DNA from: Anas platyrhynchos
Lineage: Eukaryota > Chordata > Aves > Anseriformes > Anatidae
Direction of reading: 5' to 3'
Length of the DNA stretch: 64,000 nucleotides
Assembly: GCF_047663525.1 (NCBI RefSeq)
Contig: NC_092593.1
Coordinates: 27,616,501 to 27,680,500, forward strand
Shown one piece after another: positions 1 through 55,265 of this stretch. The position numbers were made by a program, and so were the translations under genes. The stretch's first letter is position 1. Every line of letters starts with the position of its first letter. Under the pieces are notes generated by a model. It was not told the DNA's origin, made no database searches, and was given only the letters and a program-made list of their open reading frames with translations.

Positions 1-2454
1 GTCAGTTGTTGCTTCTTGCAGCATATGTGTGCAAGTGTGTTTAGCATTTTGAATGCACAGAAAGAAGACACCAGCTTCAGAGGTTATTGGTTGGAAAATG
101 ATATTTAGATGGGGATGGAATTCAGAATTAAAAAGGTACAATAGTGACATTTTGAAAACAGATGTGTAGTAAGCAACGGTAACACACTAAAGCACTACCT
201 ATGAGTATTGCAGAACAACTAAGCAGTTGAAGCATGGCCAATTCCACATACATATTCTCTGATGGTTTGTCCCAAGTCCTCTCAAGCAATCAGGTATTTC
301 TGTTTCCCTACCACTATCTTATGTAATGGAAATTATTGTACGTAATGGAAACATTGTCCTGGTTTGCTAGATTATTTTTCAAACTTTGAGGCTGCGCATT
401 CCATCCGTAAATTAAATTGCAGTATGGTAACTGCCAGGACAACCTCAAATATCGAAGAGAACTTCAAACATGAATATTCCGACTGGCTTCTGCTTCGCAA
501 GAGACAATATTATTTGAACTTTCCCAGGCTAAACAAATTCTTAATTTATTCAGAGGATTTTTTCATGCAAAGGGTCAGATTTACCAAGTAGTTTATTCGT
601 GTAAGTAAAATTACTTATGTGCCTCAGACATTTGCAAAATCAAACTTCTTGTGTGTACTGAGGAAACATGGTCTTTCACAGATTTACATTGTTAAAAAGG
701 TAGATCATGTTAAAAATAACTACTCAGCATTAGGACTTCCGTTGTGTGTCAAAAAGAATCATGCTCAGTTTGTTTACTGGCGCTCTGAAGCCAGTCTCTT
801 CATTTATCAACTTGGGTCATTTGATGGAGTATGTTTACTTTGGGCCTCTGGTCCAACTTTTATGTATAGAGACATATGAATAAGACTCTGGTCTATACTA
901 ATGCCTTGCCTAGCAAAGTATTAGCTAATATTTTTTTTCCCATTTGCTCTATCTGTTTTTAAGATAAATTTCAAACATGAGCTTCTAAAAGGTTATACAA
1001 TCAATGTGACGTAGGAAGAACTTTTGCAAGACTTTTGATAGTTGAGTCTCAAACAGCTAAGCAGTATTAAAAGTTCTAGTTTTCTCATTTGAGAGGGCAT
1101 TCAGTTTCCAAGAGACTTTAAAAGGAGCAGGGTTAAACTTGTAGCATTATTGTTAAATCTAGAGTTATCAATAATTTCAAATTGTTTGTATTTCAAATAA
1201 GAGAAAAGAAGTATCAGAATTATGAAAGAATTCATTTTCAACTTAAGTTTTGAGGGGGTTTATAAATGGTCTATTTTTATCTGTCATGGAGAATTGATTT
1301 TCATGTTTTTATTTAATGGAAAATGAATTTATGAGTTTAGCAATGCAAATTTAAAGAAGACCCTAAATTCTCAGCAGTGCTTTTCTAACAATTGTCTGAT
1401 TTTTAAAGACAGAGAATACGTGCATGTATGACGGTTACCAGTTGTTCAGAACTAGCGCAAGAAGTAGACTGTTGATAATGCAGGAGTAATTCTCGTAAAA
1501 TATTTAACTTTATGATGGCCTGATTTACACAGTTACATGGGATGGTTTCTCCCGTTTTGAGAAACGTGAAGAAAAGATGTACATTCCTACATGAAGGCTT
1601 TCTCTTTTGCAGAACCATCTGTCTGCAAAAGCTTGAGGTTTTGTACTGAAACTGCATGAGGCTAGCCGAGATCTGGGAGCTGTTCCTAGCAGGTCATGAG
1701 CACTCACTGGTAGTCACGCAGCACAAAGCCTGGCGGCTGAATGGACAGGGGAGCCTAAAGCAGTTCCTGGACATGGTTCTTCCGTTGAAGCCAATTTGTG
1801 AAGCAGTGAGAGGAGAACTGCATTACCAGTTTGTCTGTGCGTGGTCTGTGAGTAGTCTATCGTGTTATTAGTGTAGACTGCGTTAGCAACTAGCATTTCA
1901 TTGAGAAAAAGAACATTATTTTAAAGTACCTAGGGATCTGTGAGAATCTTTATTTTTATTTATGCTGCACTGAGGATTTAGGGACTTGAATTTCTTTAAT
2001 GGAAATTTTAAATGACGTTGATAAAAAATGTATTAGGCCAAGTACAAGGCTGGCTAGGGTTACCCATACATACTTTACTACTCATAGTGACCCAAAAAGG
2101 GAAAGGATATGATGCAGGCATTCATTCATGTGTTACTTACCAAGTAGTGAGGTTGGGGTAATCAGCTTCTATAAACTAAGGCCATTTGGAAGTAGGACAG
2201 CAATTATGCTGGCAGGGGGGAGGGAAGGTTAGTTTTATATCTCACGGTTGTGAGTTTTCAAGAATTGATAGCCTGTTTTACCTGAAGAGAGGGTTAGAAA
2301 GGGCTAGATCCATTATGTTCATAATAAACAAGAATTGATTTGAAATATAATTTTTGTAATGTCATTATTTTGCAAAACAACAGCACCAGTCAGGCAGTTA
2401 AGATATTGTCAGAGGTGCTCTTTTAATTTAGATATTCTTGGAAAATACATATGT

Positions 2455-2490
2455 ATAATATATGTACATATATATATATATACACACAGT
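2455..2490. repeat. TA/CA dinucleotide microsatellite
   Basis: Alternating TA and CA units form a short simple-sequence tract inside the inferred CREB1 3' UTR. Confidence 0.8.
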
Positions 2491-2573
2491 ATATAATCTA
2501 CAGCTCTGAGAGCTTTTAAGTCAGGAATGCTGAGTATTATAGTATATGGAGGTCAGAAAAAATTTTTACTTCT

Positions 2574-2612
2574 CTGTGTGTGTCTGGGTGTGTGTGGGTG
2601 TGCGCGTGTGTG
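2574..2612. repeat. TG-rich simple repeat
   Basis: Interrupted TG/GTGTGGG units form an imperfect simple repeat. The open frame through it from 2580 has no gene-like features. Confidence 0.7.
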
Positions 2613-3624
2613 AAAGCTTCCCCTGCCCCAGTAGTTCTGGGCTGCATTATTCTAGCGCTTATTACTGATTTGTTTTGTGCTGTTTCTCAGTTATCCATTT
2701 TCAAGAATTTTATTTTCATCTTTCATGATTTTTGTGAGTTGGTTTGTTTTTATTTTTTTATTTTTTGATGGAGAATTTTGAAATTATATAAACAGTTGTT
2801 TTACAACAACTACCACCCTGCAGAATAATTCACTTTTGTGCTTTTTCTCTTTGGCAGCTATATATCAAAGGCAGATCAATTGGAAAGGTTGTTAAGGTGT
2901 TGTTTTTAAAAGGAACCACTGGTAAGACTTCTGTTTTCCTCCTGGGGTAGTGGCTGTGCATTTTTATTTAAGCAGTGATTTCACCAGTGAATCAGATAGT
3001 TGCTGGCACCATTGCTTGTATCTGAAAGCACAATTTTAGCCTGTCATTGTCAGGACTGTACAGACACCTATACGTTCTGGCTCTTGTGTAGTTCATGTTT
3101 GTTGCAGACCACTGTCTTCTCTGGTACTTTACATTGATCAGAAAACTGGTGGGGTGTTTGGAATCATTAAGAGGCTCAGGAAAAAAATAAAAGTTAGATT
3201 TAATAAGGAAAAACAGCCCTAATAGTTTCTGATCTAAATTTGTACTACAGTTTTGTTTTGTTTTGTTTTAAATCTGGGCTTCCAGTAAACAGCAGCTGCA
3301 AGTAGTCATCTATTAGTGAAAACTGGCCTCTGCCTTTTTTTTTAATTTTATTTTATTTTAGACAGATAGCCAGTGCTTTTTATGGGTTAAAGACAAGTCT
3401 CCCCACCAAAGCAAGTTTATTATCAGTGGTTGCGAATCTATGACAGATCGACAGATCATAGGGGATTTCATTGGTTTCCTAAGACCCTGTTTTTATTGTC
3501 ATTTTTTTTTACCCTGAAGCAGGTTAGTGATGTCACATTTGCCAATGATCTAACCAAAAGGTCATGTATTTATTTTTGTTACACGGTATTCTTTGTAAAT
3601 GTTTAATTAAAATGTGCACTTTTT

Positions 3625-3685
3625 AAAAAAAAACACAAAAAAAAAACACAAAGCAGAACAAAAAAAAAAAAAAAGAAAGAGAGAA
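3625..3685. repeat. A-rich tract
   Basis: Runs of A broken by single C or G bases follow an ATTAAA hexamer at about 3608. It may be low-complexity DNA, or it may mark a proximal polyadenylation site of the inferred CREB1 3' UTR. Confidence 0.6.
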
Positions 3686-5643
3686 ATTGGGTTTGCTTGA
3701 GAAGCTCCCTGGCAGAATTGCTGTAATCCTGCCACCTGCACACAACTCACTCCTCTCCCCACAGCAGTTGACTCTTTCACCAATTTAACTTGCTGATTAG
3801 CACCTGGCTTCCAGTAGGCATTGCTTCAAAATGGCAGATCTGGGCTAGCACTACTGAAGACTGGAAAGAATTAAGTGTATGGTGTCATAGCAGTAGGCAT
3901 AGGATGGCTATTAAATTATTTTTAGACAGAGTAGAACTAGTTCAGTGACCCCAAGTGAGAAAGGTAAATTAATTTGGAAGGAAAACTAAATTCCTTCTCC
4001 GTCACTTTATTCCCCTTTTCTTAATTTGAAATTTGGCTGCAAATTTTGGAAGTTGCATTCTAGGAAAATAAATCAAAATCACAATTCTTTGGCACCAGGA
4101 ATTGAAGATGTAGTGATAGTGTGTCACCCTGCTTTAAAAGAAAAAAAGCACAACTAACTTCCTTTTGCAGGAACAATGATAATTATCTACAATCCTGAAA
4201 TATGTCACCGTAAGCAGGTTTTAAAAGCATACGGTACATTCATGGTTCTCACATACTGTGCCTGGGAACTCAATTTCCTAAGCTTTTGAATTTGCTAGTC
4301 GTAAAAGACAGTGATTTTGCAGAAAGCTGAATGTATCGTGAAGCTTGGTCACTCTGGGAGGAGCTGGACTGGTAAAGAGAAACAGGGTGATGAAAACCTA
4401 TCTGCTGTGTGCTTGTGACAGGTTCAGGTTTGTGGATGGATGTGTCTTAAATCTGTGCATCTTTTAGGAAAAGGGACCAGATCCAGTTGGTGAAGGGGGG
4501 ATTACATTTCAAGCATTTTGCCTTGGAATGTATTTTTTACATGTATTTAAGCTTTGGCCTGCAAAGAGACTTGCTCAGGCTAGTTTGCGTAGCACAAATT
4601 GAAGACAGTGACCTGTTGTGGTGCTGCAAGTGCAGTTTTTGACTTGTGTTACTCAATGCTGAGTTTAGGTCTCACTTTCACCAGCAGTTAGGAAAAAAAG
4701 CCAGCTGTCACCAGGAGCTGGGTGCTGGCAGGGGAAGGGCGAGGGATCGGCCGTAGCGATCCACGGTTAGTGCAGTTCCATAAGCTGACCGTTTACTGTA
4801 CTCACGACTTGGGAGCAGTCAGTTCACTGAGTCTCAGCCTCAACTATGTATTTCTCTAAATTAGGGGATAGCTGAGTGTGAGACCAAGGGGAAGGCAGGC
4901 CTTGAGCCAGTCAGTTACCTGGAAATGGCCGCTGTTAAGATCTGGGGATGTTTGGATGCTCTCCACAAGTTGTGTTTTATCCAGGTGCCACTCCATTTTT
5001 TGTGTGTGTAATGACGTTTATTTATATAAAAACATGAAGTTTTAAAAGTTCTAGAACTGCGAGTTTGTATGAGATTTGACGCTGTGCTGCTTATATGGAC
5101 TTCTAGGGATGGGATGGGGAACAGGGCAAGAAGAGGTGCTAGTTGGCAGCCAACCCCTCCACAGACTTGTCCACAGGTTGGTTGTTCATTTCAAAAATGA
5201 GTTACTTGTAGTCTGGATTTATAAGTTGAAATTGTTTTGAAACAGTGTTTTTCAGGGAAGCTTCCAGAGCGAGGGTGGTTATTCTCCCTTTGTAATGTAA
5301 GCTGGAAAGAGCAAGTTCACCTCATCTGCATTTCTGATTCTTTACCCAAACCATGTCAGCACAGAACAGGGTATTTGAGCTTGACTCCCACGTTCCTGTG
5401 GAAGTTAAAAGACTAAATGAAAATCCATTGTTGGAGGAAAATAAGTTCTTATTTACATTTTCCCCAAAATTTAGAAACATCCCTGTTGTGTTTTTTTGTT
5501 TGTTTTTTTTTTTTTTTTTACTTTTTTTTTGTGCTTTATCTGTGTTTTTTTTAAAAAAAATGTACTGGGTTATAATGCATTTTATTAACACTATGTACAT
5601 ATTAGCTGCTTTGTGTTTCAGAATGGTAGTAATTGCTTTGTAT

Positions 5644-5649
5644 ATTAAA
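5644..5649 (+). terminator. Candidate poly(A) signal ATTAAA, end of inferred CREB1 transcript
   Basis: The hexamer ATTAAA is followed by TGATTCTTGTGAATTTGTG, a TG/T-rich downstream context typical of a cleavage site. It marks the last point where I would place the inferred CREB1 3' UTR. Confidence 0.4.
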
Positions 5650-5665
5650 GTGATTCTTGTGAATT

Positions 5666-8600
5666 TGTGAATTATTGTCATAAAGAAGTGCTTTTTCTTA
5701 CTGTAACCTTTGTGGTATAAACTGTCATAACTCCCTTTTTACACAAACATTTATGTGCAGTCACATAAACATGCTTTTAAAAACTCTAAAAAGTCTCTTT
5801 TTTGGACAGGATGATCCGTTTACACTAATTTAGGGGTAAAACTAGAAAGGAATATGTGAAAAGGCATATTTTAAGCCAATGATGGTGTCCTCTCATGTTC
5901 TGTGGCCTGCTGTGAGTATTCATGAGATAATTTTCCCAAATAGAAGGCTTTTTAAATCTTAATTAGATTGAATTAATGAGAGGTTAAATCCTGAATAACA
6001 GTTTCTCTTTCACTTCTGATACTTATTTTTAAACCTGCTTTCTTGTATCTGCTTTGGTGGCAATTAGTTTTGTTTTTTAATAATGTGTGAAAGATTTTTT
6101 TTCTTTTCACAGTTTAAATATGCTGTCTTTCCCACATTTAAGCATTCCTGAAAGCCATGTACTACCGATTTTAAGAACAGAACAGAAGGCAGCAAGCATT
6201 GCAAAGATTGTAACTTGATTATGTAATCTGCAAGGCTGAATCAAAACACTGGGATAAAAGCCAGAAGAACAAATTCAGCACTGATGCAAACACACCTCTA
6301 GTGAAATCAAGGGAAAGAAGAAAGGTCAGCTCATTATGGCTGGGATTTGGTAGTTCTCACAACTAAGCACTTGCATAATGTCAGTCCTATACTTGTTCAC
6401 AAAATCCACGTCTCGGTAATGAAAGAGAATCAAACAGGGATTAGTCCATAAGATAAAAATGCAGTTCGTCTTGAATTTCACAGTGAAAGAATCAGGTAAT
6501 GCAGGTCCCTCTGCAGTCAGTAGGTCATCTGGTAAAGCTGATTCTTCTGATACTGCACCGCAAAGCTCTTTTGTCCATAAAACAGAGTTGAATATCATAG
6601 TCCATGTCTTTATATTAATTGAATACCACTTCAGTGTTGCAATGACATTTCAGAAAAGTTTGTTTCCTCACAGCATGACATGTTTGAGGAATGACTACAG
6701 AAATTCACATCACGTTCATGTCTATCCAGTCACTTTCCTGTGTCTTGGATCCTTTCCCAGGGGTGAGTATTTTTTCTCTTGCAAGTCTATTTATGCACTG
6801 CCCTACTGCTCAGGGACTGATGCACAAACAGGTCCTGCCTCCAGGTGAGTTCACATGGTGTCACAAATCAGGACTGATATAGTGGAACCACCCAAAAGAG
6901 AATCATGGTGATTTCTCTAGTTCTAGGATGAACGCAGTGACAGAAAGTGCTTGGGCAGGGTGTTAGCTTAAATACCATACAGCTGCTGAAGCACTGATGT
7001 GCATCATCTTGTTCTGCATCAGAAGCTCACCTGGGACTGATTGGTCAGGACACCAGAGTTTGCTTCCACCTCAGGCTTGCAGGTGTCACTGCAGAGAGGT
7101 GCTCTCAGCGCTTGCTGACTGGGCAATTACACCTGTCCTACTGCTGTCCTGCACATCTGGTGTGCTTCACAGCCAGCATTTGCCTGAAGCTGTGTGTAAT
7201 GGTAATATAAAAAAAGCTCTGTAGCCTAGCTTTGGATGGCAGAAGATACTGCTCATTGGCTAGTGCAGAAGGGTGGGAGTACCACCCCAACAGGAATGGG
7301 GTATTCAGCTGAGTTGTTCTCACAGGTGCTGCCTGCCACTGAACACTGTAGCTTAAAAAGCAACCAGAACTGATGTGCTTGGGGTGGTGGCCCAGCAGCA
7401 GTATTTCTATTCTCCCTTTTTCCTTCTCGCTCTTGGCTCACCCCACAGCCTGCCTTTCCTTAGATTGCTAGTTAACACTGGCAAGGGGGACCTCTGCCCT
7501 CGTATTGCTGCATCAACTCATGTGCTTTACTCTCATCTGTTATGAAGAGGTGGGGGGCATCTTAGAAGATGTTTCCCTGTTCTGCCCTGCCATAGCTTGC
7601 TGGCCTCACTTAATGCAAAATGAGTGTCGGCAGGCACGAAGGGACTGCTATGGGAGGGAGAGGAGGCAGGCCCTGCTTAGCCTGCCTAGATTTGGGTCTC
7701 ATCTGAATCTAAAGGAGTGCCTGCACCCCGGTGGTATTCAGAAGACAAGGTGTCCCTTTCAGGGGATGCCACTTTGTACTCAGAGCTCACTGAGCGGTGT
7801 GGGGCCACCAAAATTTCTGCTCTGCAGCTCAGGGCAAGGCACTCGCCTGAGCTGCCAGTATCTGTCTTATGCTGTGCTCCATGGGTATTTACTTATGAGC
7901 AGCAGCATTTCTTTAGCAGTGCCTTCAAACGTACTTCCTTAGCTTTGCAAAAGCTCCTGTGCAACAGCAGCACTGCAAAAGTCAGGCCTCATCTCTTCTG
8001 CCACATTCCTGCTCTCAGAAGGCTATGGGTTGTAACAGCAGCTCTAGGAAAACATGCTGTGAGCTGCTAGACATTAGAAAGTGATACAGTTAAACTGATT
8101 TGTTTTAAAAATGCAGACCTTCTACTGTCAAAGCAACGCCTGGAGCAAAACCCCCTTCTTAACAGCACGTAGGTTGTTACACTAGGCTTTCTTCTGTGCT
8201 GTTTAAGCATTTTAAGCAGGTTCCTACTAAGGCAACAGTGCAAGCTGCAGCTTCTTGCAAGAGCTGAGCATGGCTAGGTAGCAGACCTTCCCCATGGGCC
8301 AAGTCACGTGCACACCCAGGCACAAGAAAACAGCCCTCTGCTTTCTGCCAGCTCCAGCCCCAGGGGAAGCTAAAATATGCAGTGACCACAGACAAGCTAA
8401 GAGAGAAGGAAGCACCGGTGGGGAGGAAAAGGAAGAGGAGTGGTGAGAACTTAGTCACATTCCAAAAACTATACAGAAACAGAGTGGGGAGGGCTTGTAA
8501 TTTTTTTTCCCAAGCATTGCTCACCCAGTTGATAGGACAGAAAATGCTATGTCTGGCACATTAAAACTCATTCCATGTTCTGTTTTTAATTAAAGCTGCT

Positions 8601-10202
8601 GTCCCCCTTCCCTCAAAGGACTTAAGCACTGGTTTCAGACTGCAGATTCCCAGCAAGCTGTGTAAGTACTGTTTTAGTGACACCATGTGGCTTCTATACA
8701 GACCAATGTAAGCAAGTGTTTTACAAAACATCCACCCTCGGGCTGAGTTCAGAGCCAAGCAGAGAACTTCAGCTGAAAACAGCTGACAGACTCTCCAGTG
8801 ATGAAACACAAGACCTTTGGGCCTCATTGATCGGAGCTGTAATGACAAATGTGTCATTTCCAGATTGCAGCCTACCTTTCATTTCTGGACCACAGACCCT
8901 CTGCATCTTTTCCAGTTGGGAAGTTTGATAGAAGCAGAGGAGATACAGAGCTTGTTATATCCATGGCCCAAAGCAGCTGGTGGCTTTTGCTGTTGTCAGT
9001 GCCAAAGACATGCATGAACCTGACCTGGGTTAAGTTTAAAGGGGAAAAAAAAAATCTAGGCCACTGCTTTCACTAGTTTCCTGCTTCTACCATTAGAAAG
9101 AGATGGAAATCTGCTCGTGGTGTGATTCAGATTCCCAGCTGCCCTATTTATCGTGTAGGTTTTATGGGATAAACACACAGGTATTTCCAAAAGCTAAAGA
9201 TAAAAAAGCAAGTTACTTAAAACAGCATCTAACTATCACTGTGCACCAGAGGCATGCTAAAATCTAGATGCTGTCTCAAGCCTCAAGCTCCCCAGTAGTA
9301 GAAGACTACATTCCCCCCAACTGTAAAGATTTTACAGCAGCATTCTCCTCTCCTAAATAACTGCTCTCAGAGACTGTGACCCACAAAACAAATTGAGGTA
9401 GAAAGTAAGAAGTGGTACTCTGAGAGTCAAGGACTGGTATTTAAAAAGCAGTTTTGAGTCTCCTTGCTTTATTTGCCCTGCTGGCGTGCACGTGTTTCTA
9501 TCTGCTCAGAGGAGCCTTGATCCGTGTGAGGGAAAGTTAGACTGTTAGGGCCAACCCAGGAACCAGGACTGCTTTAGTACTGCAGGCATAGCCTCCACAC
9601 TCGCAAGTCAGATATAATCACCACTAATTTCCAAGTTGGCTTACTCTGCAATGCTGCTCCTTCCCCCCCTGCTGACCCACCCCTTGTTTCCCTGTGCCTC
9701 TTCAGTTCAGCAGTGGCAGCAATAGACAAACTTTATAGCATCTGCCTTTGTTGGTTTTGCACTCTGAATGGCTTCTTTTACTGCAGCTTTAAAGGTGCAG
9801 AAGGTTTGAAGAGTTAAAGCATTTGGAGCTGCAGTCTTAGTTTATATTTCTTCCATATTACTTTACTTTTCTAAAGCTGAAATTATAAGGAGGAAAAATC
9901 CCACTTTATCTATTCTAATCCCCAATCTAAGTTTCCCACGGAAGTTAAGTGTCATTTGATTTTAAACGACAGGCCTTTTTATGACGTTTTTCATGCATGA
10001 AGATTTCTGCAGCTTAAATCAGCTTCAGAAATTACATTTGATAAAAAGTCAGTGGAAGACCTTATATGTTTGTTATTGAGGAATGAAGCAGAACTTTAAC
10101 TTAAACAAGCAGAAGGTAAGTACAATCCTTGCTGTGTCAGACCAAGTGGAAGAAGATGGTGAAATAACAACCTCTGCAATTATATGCTTAGGAACAATTG
10201 TA
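5666..10202. other. Intergenic region or distal METTL21A 3' UTR
   Basis: No spliced gene, RNA gene or interspersed repeat is recognisable in these 4.5 kb. The longest open frames (for example 7505-7942 +, 8177-8524 -) are not domain-like in composition and have no splice context. An AATAAA on the minus strand at 9468-9473 could serve a longer METTL21A transcript coming in from the right. The region lies between two genes whose 3' ends face each other. Confidence 0.6.
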
Positions 10203-10208
10203 TTTAAT
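10203..10208 (-). terminator. METTL21A: Candidate METTL21A poly(A) signal (ATTAAA on minus strand)
   Basis: On the minus strand ATTAAA occurs about 54 bases after the METTL21A stop codon. This would give a very short 3' UTR. A distal AATAAA at 9468-9473 (minus) is an alternative. Confidence 0.35.
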
Positions 10209-10261
10209 AGAAACTAGGAGAGGGTTGAACAGGATGAGTGGCTTATTAACAAAGTATAGAG

Positions 10262-18029
<7,768 letters not shown>

Positions 18030-18530
18030 GTGGGCGACAGCGAGCCTGCAGCTGCGGGAGCTCCTCAGGAACCCTCACGCAGAGGGGAGCTGCCGGGGAG
18101 CAGCGCTGAGCCCGGGGCCGCACCGAGCCCCCCCCCGTCAGGCGTAGCCCCGCCGCCATCATGCGCCCAAGGCACGTGTGCGCCCGGCACGGGGCGGGGC
18201 GCGCCCAGGGGGCGGGGCTTGGCCAGGGGGCGGGGCAGAGGGGTCCCGGTGACGGCTCCCGCGCCCATTGGCGGGCCGGCGTCACGCGGCGGGCGGCTGG
18301 GCGGGAGCGAGGCCGGGCCCCGCCCCGTGCCGGGGGCGGGCGGCCGCGCGCGCGAGGGCCGTTGGTGGGGGGCTCGCGCGCGGCCGTTGAGGCGCTGAGG
18401 CGCTGAGCCCGGCCCCGCCCCGCCGCTCCTCCCCTCCCCTCCTCTCCCCTCCCCTCCCCGGCGCCTCGGCTCCCCCCGCCCCATCCCGGCAGCCGCGCAG
18501 CCGGGGCCCGGCGGGGGAGCTCGGAGCCCC

Positions 18531-53625
<35,095 letters not shown>

Positions 53626-55265
53626 GGAGAGAGAAAGGTGCAGCACCATGAACCAGCATCCATATCAATCGGAGGAATACCACCACTCCATGCACACAAG
53701 CCAGCGGTGATGGTGTCTTCCAGCAAAAGGAGGAGAGGAGGGGTAAAATTAGCCAAGGGAGCCCAGAGCTTGAGGAGCATACTTGGTGCAAAAGACAAGA
53801 CCTTTATCAAATCAACTCTCTCCTCCTTTTAATTTATCCAGAGGTGCAAAAACAAACTTCTCTCCATCTTTTCCCCACAGATGTTTGCTTACTATGTAGG
53901 CCTATAGCTGTGAACTCTTGAGGTTTTTAATAATAAGTAGTTTTAAATTTTAGAAGTTAAACACTAACCACATGACTATAGTTACAATGTTCTTCCCTCC
54001 TCTCCCCTGTCATCCAGAGTCTCACTGCATTTGTATTTCAGGCAAATGCAGTGTTAACAAAAACAAAACAGAAAATGGGACTCTTTAAAGTATAAAGCCA
54101 CTCTGGAGCTGAAAACAATAGCATAGACATGTGTTGATGGTTTGTTCCCTGGTTTGGCTACTAAAAGCTGCTATTATTGGTGATCTGTTTGTAACCAAGA
54201 AGCTGCACAGCAGGAAGGAATCCCAGCTCTGCACCAACTTCACTCCGGTAAAGATTGTCAAAAGACTTTGAATGTTTTGTCTGGGGGCAGAGAGATGGTT
54301 TTATGTATTGTTAAAATATATAGGGTCCATGCTGCATTTCTTGTGAATTATGGTGCTTCTCTCATTTTCTAATACTTATTATTGCTCCGGAAGAGACGCA
54401 ATCTGTATATTTTTCTGAGGCATTGAATGAGAAAGTTGGTCTGGAAACATCATCACCATCCTAAACAGTGTAGCAATCCAGTGGTAAATGGCATGTGTGC
54501 AGCACTGCTTCTCGAGTTCTACTGCAGATCTCTTGTGCTATATACAGTGGAGTTCCTAAAGCTGATATTGTGCATCCATCTGGCTCTCCTTGAGTATTTG
54601 TTTCTTGGGAGGGATTTATATTCATAATAAGACAGTAATGAGTTTGAGAATCCTGGACTACCTAACAGGGTAGATTTAAAAAAAAAAAAAAAAAAAGTTC
54701 AGTTTATAATTGTCAAAAATATTTCTTTAAAACTTTTTTTCCCCCTAAAGTGAATTTTATCTTGTGCAACTGCTCTTGGGTTTTGTTCCTTCTGAGACTT
54801 TGGAATGGGACCTCACTATCAGGCTCTGAACCTGAACTCTAAACAGGATAAGTATTATTAGACTCTTCCTGTTACAAGTCTTTGTAATATCTTCCCTTCT
54901 TGGATCCAAATAGATTCTAGGCAGTTTGTCCTAGGAGCAGATCTCCCTCCAAATAGCACAGTTTCTGTGCACTTCCTCTTCCAGCCAAGGTCCAGAAACT
55001 TACACTGAATAGCAAGTCCATACGCTTTTGAGAGTGGGGATGTCTGAGTGCAGTCGGTTTGGCTGCACTCAACTGTTAAAATGATGCATAAAGTCTCTTG
55101 TGGTATGCAAATATGCCAGCCCCTGGCTCTCAAATCCATGGAACTTGGCACTTCAGGTTGATCGCAATTCAATTTTGAAAATAATGCTACATCTTCAGGT
55201 GGTTTTCCTTTCTCATGTTTGTATTAAAAGAAAAGCTAATAAACTCTATTTTAATTAAAGTTAAA
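53626..55265 (+). other. CCNYL1: CCNYL1 3' UTR
   Basis: About 1.6 kb of noncoding sequence from the stop to a pair of poly(A) hexamers. Includes an A19 run at 54678-54696. The end is inferred from the hexamers and not proved by a transcript. Confidence 0.7.
55238..55259 (+). terminator. CCNYL1: CCNYL1 poly(A) signals (AATAAA and ATTAAA)
   Basis: AATAAA at 55238-55243 and ATTAAA at 55254-55259 are followed within 30 bases by a TGTGTTCTGT-type GU-rich element, a convincing polyadenylation site. Confidence 0.65.

Larger units (their letters stand above)
1..5665 (+). other. CREB1: Probable CREB1 3' UTR (partial, inferred)
   Basis: No coding exon or spliced gene is readable here. The stretch is AT-rich, has no recognisable interspersed repeat, and runs to an ATTAAA signal at 5644-5649. 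In other amniotes the gene next to METTL21A, convergent with it, is CREB1, which has a 3' UTR of several kilobases; this position and orientation fit that UTR. The CREB1 leucine-zipper coding end is not in the window, so the stop codon would lie to the left of base 1. Contents include a TA/CA microsatellite near 2455-2490, a TG-rich tract at 2574-2612 and an A-rich block at 3625-3685 just after an ATTAAA, a possible alternative polyadenylation site. The assignment rests on synteny, not on sequence I can identify directly. Confidence 0.5.

Noticed and set aside
5322..5681. Lys/Asn-rich 119-codon minus frame and matching plus frame
   Set aside because: Created by T/A homopolymers near the inferred CREB1 poly(A) site; no domain.
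6846..6882. A CHKS-like tetrapeptide in a plus-strand frame, resembling the C-terminus of CREB1
   Set aside because: It reads CHKSG and not the expected end, has no leucine zipper before it and no splice acceptor in phase; a chance match.
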